A DNA stretch of 64,000 bases, taken from Uloborus plumipes. Lineage: Eukaryota > Arthropoda > Arachnida > Araneae > Uloboridae. The stretch lies in NCBI GenBank assembly GCA_038373865.1, contig JAXGGA010004478.1, positions 1 to 64,000 of the forward strand, in the 5' to 3' direction. Each line of letters starts with the position of its first letter. The stretch's first letter is position 1. A program made the position numbers and the translations under genes. Positions 49,801 to 60,200 of this stretch are shown here, in pieces. Under the pieces are notes generated by a model that was given only the letters and a program-made list of their open reading frames with translations, did no database searches and was not told the origin of the DNA.

Positions 49801-51167
49801 GAGTAAACTCACGTTTATGCTTTATCTTCAACACTTAAACAAAAAATGTGCCTATGATTCACAGAATGTAATTAAAATGCATCCATTTCAACTTAACAAG
49901 TGCAAAATGTAGTTATTATCTACTTATCCCCCCCCCCCCCGCCCCATTAATCAAATGGCATTAAAACTTCAAAAGTTATCATAACTTGTAGGGATGGACC
50001 GGATAGTGATTTTGCCGGATATAGGATATCCGGTGGTTCACCCCCTGTCGGATACCAGATATCTGGACCGTAAATGCTGGATATCCTGTGGATATTCGGC
50101 ATTACAGTTACATTGCATGTTCATTTGTTTTTATGTAACACAGCTTCAAAACAATAAATCAAAGTTGTATCCAAAGTTGTATGCAGAATGCTTCCATGTC
50201 CAGTACAAAGTCTGAGGTATAACATGTAATTTTTGTATCAGAAGCGAAAATTGGTAAAGGAAACATGAAAAGTAATTAGATCATCTAAAAGGTTTATCAA
50301 ACAATAAAAATTTTAACTGGGATTTTTGCAAAAGGAAATTTTCAATGAGGCCCTCACATCATATCGGATAACCCTCACATCAATTCCGGATATCTCCCTT
50401 ATCGATCCCAGATAGTCTGCCGGATATCCTGCAAAAATCTGCCTGATATCCGTATCGGGAGCGGTCAGCCGGATCGGATACCGGATAGTTGAAAAATCAG
50501 CCGGATACCGGATAGTTACTGGATATCCGATCCATCCCTAATAACTTGACTACCTGAAACCAGATTTTTATGTCTACTTGTGCATAAATGAGTAATCAAA
50601 CAAGTTTAGTTCCAATAACCCTACACGTTTTCAGTGTAACCTAACTGGATCTGTTTCAGTTAATTCAGTTTGCATAATATACTTACGTTTGTGTATAATC
50701 TGTTTGCAGTACTGAGCAATTCTTTTTCTAGCTTATAGATACGTTTTTTTACACACACTGATTTTTAGCTATGTAGTTTGAATGTATGTGTGAGTGCTAT
50801 TGATTTTTTTAGTTGTTGTATACACTAGTAGCGTGAGGACTGAGAATTAACTAACACCATCCCTAATTAATCTAATATCTTTAGCTGAGTACAGAGACAG
50901 TTCTTGAATAAAATTTAATTGTTAGGATCCAAATGACTCTAAAAATTTATCCAAATGAGTCTAATATAATAATAATAAGAGTGCTACTGGAGTTCTTGTT
51001 TTTATTTGATACTTAAAGCTTTATTTTTCCTTTTAGATTATGGGAGGGCAATATCCAAATGAACTTATGAAAGAGCAGCTTGCCAAAGATAATGCTGTAG
51101 TGGTGAGTCTCATTTTATGCTTTTTATCTCTGAAACCTTAACTTCAGAAGCTCTATTTTTTGAATGC

Positions 51168-51201
<34 letters not shown>

Positions 51202-54200
51202 CAGGCACGTGCCGTGAACGAACGCTCAGGGTAGGCAGATGAGATAATTTGTGGAATAATAATACATATGTTGAAAAAAAGCACATGCTGTTAACCGTAA
51301 TAAAACAGTATGAATATGAATGATATTTACGTAATCCCTAGTATAAACATATATAAAATTATTTTCATCTGATTCTATAGAAAATCCATTCTTCTTTCAT
51401 TCATTGTGATGAAAATATCTGTGACTTTCATAAAAATTGAAAGTGGGGTCTTGTTTTATTTTGTTCACTTTCTTTTTCTATGGATATCAAAACAAGAAAA
51501 AAAGGTTGTTAATTTGTCATTTTGTTCCTTTTGTTGCTCTTCGTTATTTTTATGGCCTAAAATATTCACTCTAACAAAAAATTGTGGCTGGTATAGTCAA
51601 AATTAACTGCAACAACATCATCAGTTTCTGGAAACAGTTGGCTAAGTTCACTTTTCAAAAATAAAATCAAGTACATTTTTTATACATTTGTCAAAAAAAC
51701 TTGTTCCCATAAATATCTGCAATCCGTCTTATAATGTCATAAAGTTTCGTTACTTTTTCTAGACTACTGAATGCATCCTTATTAACTCTAAAAGCTAATT
51801 TTTAAAATTGACTTCAATATAATAATATGAATTTTTCAATATTTTGTAGCTTTACTTCGTAAGTCTTTTTTTTTTTTTTCAAAAAGTTTAAACAGAACAA
51901 CTATTCTGAGGTTTCAACTTAAACATGGGGAACAATATGACAAATGAAAAAACTAAACATTTGAAAATTACGGAAACATTTCATAGTAAATAAACAACCA
52001 TATAAAAAATGAATCAAGATGCCAAAATCATTGAGAATTTTGCTAATGCTCATCGCCCTGCACATAATGTCCCGGCAGAGAAAGCAGAGAGGCAGATTTG
52101 ATTCTGAATCCAAGGTCACTTTGGCTAACGTGAAGAGGGGTAAAAGTGCAGTGCGGCACAGGGGTGTTTTGCAGGCTAAGCATTGCATAGATACAGAGGT
52201 GGAAAAGCAGTGTCGGTCACTGCTTTTCAAGTGTACCAAAATGGAAAAATTCCATTTTTTTTTCTATTATCAGTGTATAAAATAGAAATATTTTTTTTTC
52301 TAATCAACGCATTAAATGTCATTGAATGAAGTGGTGAGGTTGGTCTGTTTTCTTTGTGGGTGGCACTGCCTACCTTGCCTACCCAGACGGCACGTCCCTG
52401 ATATGTATATATATTTATTGGGGGGGGGGGGTGACAGTTTTTAAATACATTCACAAATTTAAATATCACAAAGTTTTAATTACAGTTTAGCTTTTGTAAA
52501 GTTTTATCAATATTATTTTGTGTAAAATTTATGAAATACAATTGCTCCTCATTATAACAAATGCCAAGGAACCTTTAAAAGCACTTCACCTTAACCATAG
52601 TTTGTCATATTTGACAAGCAATAAACAACAAACCCTAGGATGGGGATCAGGAATATAGACCCTCTTAGCAGTAATTCATTTTATATGTTCGAATTAACGA
52701 TTTTCAGCATATCAGAAGAAAATATTTTTTGCGGAGAGGAATTTTTTTAAATGATATATTATTCAAGGTTTCATTTAGAAGAAAATTAAGTCAATTTATG
52801 GACCTTTTTCTTCGTTACAAACTAAATAAACTTGGAAACAGCTTTTCCTGAAATTACAAACGTCAAAAAGACCCTTCCCACAAATGGAATCTAGTGACAG
52901 CTATTGTTAAAATATTTGTTAAGAAATATATTTTGAATAAATTTGTTTAAAATTATTGATACAGAATCATTTGCTTTGGAAATCATGGGAGTAATACTAT
53001 TTTGGATATCGGAATCAGTTGATTTTCAGATCCTAATGGGAAATCACTGCAGATGTTAAACGTACATAACTATTGCTCAAAAGAGGAGGTTTTATGTTGG
53101 GGATAATTAGCATATATGTACTCCAATGTATAATTATTATATGTAATTCAAGCAACTTAATGAATCAAACAGGATGGACTTATTCCAAGAGCGGCAAAAT
53201 TTTCGGGAAGAACGAAAATTTCAATTTTTTTATGAGTTTATTTGAACTATTTAAAGTCAGCCCCAAAAAAAGTTAATGCTGACACAATCTTTTACTTTAT
53301 CTTGTTTGATGTTTAATTAGATGCTTATTGTACTCCAGTCCTGACGTTGAGAAAAATGTGGGAAATGCAAAATGCTAGGTTTGCAAGTCTTCTGTACAGT
53401 TAATTGCTTAAAAATTAGATCTCATTGAAAAAAAAAAAAGGTATGTCATCAGTTTGCAAGTAATGAAAAAGCTACAATTAACACGGGTCATAATTGTAAA
53501 AACTAATACTTATCAAAAATCTCACTTTTTCCAGAAAAAGTTCAACTATCTAAAACGGGTCCAGTCGCAAGTGATTCAGGAAAATGATGTACTACTATAC
53601 TTTAAAAACTCTATTTTAAAGTATTTTAATGTTGCAAAATGATTTTTGGTACATTAATGATGAGAAGGAGTTTATTTAGTTAACCCATTTATGCTCAATT
53701 TTTTTAAACAATTTTTTTCAATTTTTATCTGCTTTTACTAACTAAACTCTCTTTTAAAACTCTTACATGGAATGGTTTTGCATATATTTTAGGCATAAAA
53801 TAGATCGCCGTTGCCATATTTATTAAGTTGTTTAACGTCCTGTTTAGGGGATATTTTGCAGATATGTGAGCAAAAGATGGCCTAATTTGACTTTACTTTT
53901 GCAAAGCAACGTTGCAGAAGGCATCTGTGATCAATTTTCAGTAAATCATGTTAAAATAGTGATGAATTCAGGAAAAAAAAGCTCGCAAAAAACATTTACT
54001 TTCTGCTACCCATGCTGGATCGTTGCTTGACTGATTTGTCTGCAAATAGCTGTCAATAAATAAACTCTGATATCCAACTAGTGACTCTATCTGATTTTCT
54101 CAATAAGAAGGACTATTTAACTTCTGAAAAACAGCTTTAGTAAAATGATATACCCATTACAGGTTTTTGTATGCAGTAACTAACAAGCGTCCCATTTTTA

Positions 54201-57200
54201 GGCTACTGGGCACAAATGGGTAAATGTTCTTCTTTCAGCTTTTTCCAACTTAAAAGGTTGGAATTATAATCTAGTTATAAAAGAGTAAAAAAATCATTAT
54301 CTCACCTTTAAAAAATCCTCGAATTATTTTGTATTATGAAAACTCATTTTTAAAATTTACTTATTTATTTTTTAAGGTGTGCACGGAAGGAAGGTTGATA
54401 TTAGAATTCACATTTGATGATTTGATGCGGATTAAATCATGGCATTTTGCTACCAGGCAGCATCGAGAGCTGGTGCCCCGTAGCTTAATTGCATTGCAGG
54501 TAACACAGCTTTGTGTGTAAATTCATTTATTTGTTATTAAAATTGTTGAGAAAAAAATATGTTTGAAAATTGTACGGATATAACATATTAAAAATGCTAT
54601 GAAGAAAAGTGATGCCTGATTGATACGTCATTTTATTAATTATTCTGATGATTTATGCTATAATCTTTTACTAAATAGGTTTTTTTTTTATTCCTCCACA
54701 ACCTTGTCAAAATTTTTTTCCTTTTGAAAGATAGATATTTAAAAAAAAAATGCAAAATATTGTATTCTCAGATAATTTTTTGCAATCGAACGTGTCTCCA
54801 TTTTTGAAGTTGTTATTAAGAAATTGAAACATAAATTCTTCAGTTGTTAGTTAAACTAATGGACTAATGGATGTTGTTTTAGAAATATTTTCTTCATTTT
54901 TTTCCAATTAATTGTATAAATTAATAATGTTGGCTTTCAAACATTTTCTACCCAATCGGCATTCTTAACAAGATTTTAGTACATGAAAAATTGTGTTCTT
55001 TAGGCTCAACAACAAGATCCAGCAATGCTCGAACAACTATCCAAAAATATCACTAGGCAAGGGCTCACAAATTCTACACTCAATTATCTCAGGGTAAGTT
55101 ATAAATTTTCAATGTTTAAAGTATTAAACAATATTGATATTTTTCTATGTTTTTGAGATACAGGAACAGGATTGTGGGTTGTTCGCCAAAGGGAAATAAT
55201 ACTTTTCCCCCCATTACTTTTGTCACACATATCTAGTAATTAAAGTGAGTGTTGAGCTTTGCATTCTAAATAAATTATCTCCATGAGTATAATCACAGTG
55301 ACACAGTCACAAAAAACATCCTGTAGAAAGATTTTCATTTAAGAAACACCCTCTATTTGTACAAAAAAGCGGTTGTTGTTCTTTGCTTAGTAACAGATTA
55401 CCTTCATTTGGTATTAAAGACAGCTACAAATTTAGACAGCCAATTAGGCAGAAACTGGCAGGCAGGTCTGGTAGCCTTTTTTCTGCCTTCTGAAAGAAAA
55501 AAAAAAAAAAAACAGATGGAAACTTTTTATTAAGTTGTTAATGATATCAACAAACATTGATAATGATAACAGCAATTCTTGATTTAATTTTTCTTTCTTT
55601 CTTAGTTCTGAACCTCAGAACCAGAATGGCGTCAGTAAAAAAATTACGATTTTCACTTTACCATTGCATTATATGTAGATGTTATTCTGCATCGACCCAT
55701 GAGAAAGTTTTTTCATATAAGAAATTCCTTTACAATTATTTAGCAACATTAAAAGAGTGCGAATCCCAACCTTTGCATGCATCCAACAATCGTTTTCGCC
55801 CTCTCCTGAAAAGTTGCGAAAATAGACTTAAGTTAGTCTGGTTCTGAAGAACAGAGTTTTCCCCCTACTATCTAAAAAATAAATTATATATGTTCACACA
55901 CTCGCTGGAAAACTGGGCAGCTCAGAGCTGTGTCTTGTTGGTACCTTATAATCGCGTTAATGGTCACGGTAATATGTGAATTTTAATATCTATAGTAAAA
56001 CTTGTTTTGTAAAATTATATGGAATATTTGGAGATCCAATCTGATTGGTCGAAAGCATGGGTCAATCAACAGTGATCACCGAGGATTCCAATCCTACTAA
56101 ATTAAGGATTACTCAAAAATTTAGACATTTTTTGGTCTGCCACTATCCTCTTGAACATTTGGGGGCATACATTGGCATTTATGTTGATAACACTTTTTAT
56201 GCATTTATATCTTTGTGTGTATGTGTACATGCTTTTAAATTATTCATGTGAATTTAAATTGTAAACCGTATAAAGTTTAATAATATTACTATTTTTCTGA
56301 AACATTTTAATTATCTTTTTTAAATTATTGATAATCTGTACCCGTAACGTCCATGGTCCAATGCTCTTGTCACATTTTTAAAGTTAACAAACCAGCTTTT
56401 TCTAAAATTGCAGAAAATATATATATGTTTCAGTCTGTATTGAATTTAAATATATTTTTTTCTTTTTTCAGTTATGTGTAATTTTAGAACCCATGCAAGA
56501 GCTTATGTCCAGGCATAAGGCTTATGCCCTTAGTCCAAGAGACTGTCTCAAAACTACTTTGTTTCAGAAATGGCAGAGAATGGTAGCTCCACCTGGTTAG
56601 TAAAAAATCCTCATTCTTTTTGCAAATTTTAGTGTAACTATGCAGAGATTATAATTATAATCTGTGTAATTTCATTGTTGGTGTTTTACTAATTTCCTTA
56701 GTTATAAAAGTCAAATATAAGTTACATAAGGAATTCTTTAAAATGTAATCTGTTAATATTCATTGTACAATTTCCATCTTGAATTTATATGTTCAAAACT
56801 AAGGATGTTTGATTTCATCATATAAGTCAACTGTTTTTAAGTTTATTTTCACATTGCTTTGGCTTCTTGTTCTCTGTTTCTGTTTTCTTTATTCCCTTTG
56901 TTTTAATTTAAGTTTTTCTAAATTTTACAATAATTTATTCTTTATAAAACTTTACTTGCAAAGGAAGCTCTTTCTTCAAAATTCTGATAGTTTGTTTTTA
57001 AACGTATGTAGAAAATAAATTATAAAACTTAATATTAAAATTTTGTACTTAAGTTGGCACTTCTTGGTAACTTATTCAACAATAGTTTGGTGTTAATGGC
57101 CAGTTAACCCTTTAACCTATGAACAAAATCAAGCATAACTGCAATACTGAGTAAAAAAAAAAAAAAAAAAGATAAAGGGGGGGGGGATTGATCAAAATGT

Positions 57201-60200
57201 AATTTTCTTAACCTATTTTTAAATTAGTAAAATGAATTATAATATCTCTCAGCACTTCGCATTTGGATAAAGTAACTTCATTTAGTGTTGAATTTTATCT
57301 TTTAAATTATGTTAGTTGATTTTCTTCTTAAATTATTACCGTATATACTCGCGTATGGGTCGATCTCGCATATAAGTCGACCCCCCCTACTTTTTAAAGG
57401 AAAATTGGGAAAAAATCGAACACACGCGTATAAGTCGAGACCGCATTTTCTGAAACGATCGGGAACGTTTTGCCGCTATTTTTGAATGTAAATGTTTTGA
57501 AAAGAAGAAAAATGAAATGCACTGAACATTCTTGTGTTAAAAACAGCACGATTATTATTCTTTTTCACAAAAAGGGTTCATTTTTGCGATCGTGATTTTC
57601 GTAAGTCGGGACCGATCTGGGAGGTTTTACCGCGATTTTTGAATATAAACGTTTTAAGAAGAAGGAAAATAAAATACAGTGAGCATTCTTGTGTTGAAAA
57701 TAGCACGATTGTTATTCTTTTTCAAAAAAGGGTTCGTTTTTGCGATCACGATTTTTGTCAAGAGTTCGATTTTACGCTTGCGGTTTTTGTAAGGGTTCGA
57801 TTTTGCAGCGACGATTTTTGCTATTTGTTGCTTTTATTTTGCATTATTATTATCAATAAAATTTTGCGATGTAGCCGTATTATATTCTGTTTCTAAAGGA
57901 TAAACACCATCAATCCGAAAATTCGCGAATTCAGCAATTCCCGCACTTTTCACGACGTCAGTCGTTTATTGTAAATATTTATTCTTTATTTCACAATCAA
58001 ACCATGCAAAAATACAGTAGAATGTATGAGTGTTTACTTCTTTAGCGTCCGTTTAAAATAGTTGGACTGAATCTGAAAGATCTTCTCGTTTTTGAGTGTT
58101 TTTTTCTCAAAAGTTGTTTGGGAAAAATTTTCGGAAATTCTGCCCCGCGTATAAGTCGACCCCCTAACTTTCAACTTCATTTTTTGGACTAAATTTCTCG
58201 ACTTATACGCGAGTATATACGGTACTTGAAAAAATTGTTTATCAGTAGTAGTATTAAATTTTAAAAGTAGCATTTCCCTTGACAAGCATTTTTTTTTTCA
58301 TTAAAAACATTTTACAAAAGAATTATTTAAAAAAACTTAAGTAGGAATATATGGGAGGTAAGAGCACTTCAATGCACACAGTTATACAGGCTGAAGAGCT
58401 CCTTTTGAACCGTAACGTTAGCAATAATATTTCCATTAATTTTATACTCAGTTGAACATTCACATCTGAATAGAAAGTTACCTAGTAGTTTTGAAGTAGC
58501 TGTATATGTTACTCATTTGTTTTGTGTTGGCATTGCATTATGATTATTTATCTCAACACAAATAATTTTAGTTTTTTTAAATGTAGTTCTTTGTTTTTAT
58601 ATCAGTCTCCCCAACTATCTGTTTCTTATGCACTAAATTCAAAAAGCAATGTTGAGCAATTTGACCTGCATATTTTTTGGTCACTGCGTATGTGAGTTCA
58701 GACTTTCAGGTGTGTGCGTGTGTATGGTTGTGTGTGAGTGTGTGCTTGTGGAATATGGTGCACTGGACTGAAGACACTGTGGAACTTGGTGCAATGCTGG
58801 CTTATTCATTCATTAATCTCACTAGGTGCTTCTCATCGTGGTGGGCCGAATGACTTTAAAATGCAGCAGGATGTAGGTATGTCTGACAATGTTAAATATG
58901 GGTCTTACATAGATTGAATTAACTTGGTCTTAGCTCTAATGGTGATGGTGGTGGTGGTGGCGATCTATAGGTTGGAAAAAGTTGATACCTCACGCACGTT
59001 ACGAAAAGTGGCATAAGTTCTGAATAGTGTTTTTGTCCTCATTTTACAAAATATAAACATTCTTCTAATTAATGTAAAACTTTTTGAATATCAAGCAAAT
59101 CACAATAGAAAATGACACCCCCCCCCCAAAAAAAAAAAAGAAAAATAAAACTCATATGTTAAACCACAATAAAAATATTCTACTATGTTATTATAAAATT
59201 TAAGTAGAAATAATCCACGATACATTACTACGTCAATGTGTTTTTGAGGGACTTTAAACAAGTTGTATTTTAAAATTTAATCAGTCAATCGAATTAGTTT
59301 ACCATGAAATGTAAAGCATTGGAATTAAAAATTAACTTGCTCTTTACATTTTGAAAACATGGTTTATTTAACAATATAATAACACTACCATGGTCACTGA
59401 TAAAATAGGCCGCCCAATTTTGCTTTTAGCATTATATCATCTGTGTTTTAGTTTTCCAAAGTCCACTATTCAATGATTAAGTTCTGTGGCTCAAAACTAA
59501 AAAAAAAAAAAATGTCACCTTCCTGTGTAATGTAGATTGTATATTTTTATCCCTCAGATTGATGGTCTTTAATATAGCACAAATTTCAACAATTTGCTTG
59601 GCTAGAAGTGTTGACTCGAATTTAATTTTATGGAATTCATTTTTTGCTCTTTAGTTTTAGATTCAGATTTTTTTTTTCTTTTCATTTGTTTTATTTAATA
59701 ATGGCAGTAATAATTCACTTGTGTAGTAGTGAGATATCAACTTTCAAAAAGTGCCAGATAGAAGCATGCAGTGTTCAGTGTTTTTTTTTTCTTCTTCTAA
59801 TTATTATTATTATTATTGTTATTATTATTAGAAGCTTTTCCATATTTTGTTTAATATTTCTTGAAAGTGATTGCACTCAATCTTTGTGCACTTACACTTA
59901 ATATTAATTATTTTCTGATAGTAGAAAAGTAATTTTATCATCAACAAAAAACATAAGTTTTATTCTAAGAATTTAAGTAGAAAGATATTGATTTATTAAT
60001 GGTTAAAATAGCGAGTTAAATGTCTGTTTTACAGTATTTTGTGACACACTATTAATTTAAATATTTGAAAGTCGCAATGCTTGGTTCGTTTGAACCCCCC
60101 TCTCTCTCATTTCAAGTATTTGAAATATGATATATTTACTGCAGCGCAACCAAATCATTTCATCTGCAGAATAAAAACCATCTGTTTTTATAAATTATAC

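Noticed and set aside
57534..57896. 120-codon frame in LDB/Chip intron 7
   Set aside because: It runs through the duplicated interior of a MITE and shows repeated FCDRDF/FCDHDF segments only because of the 156-bp duplication.
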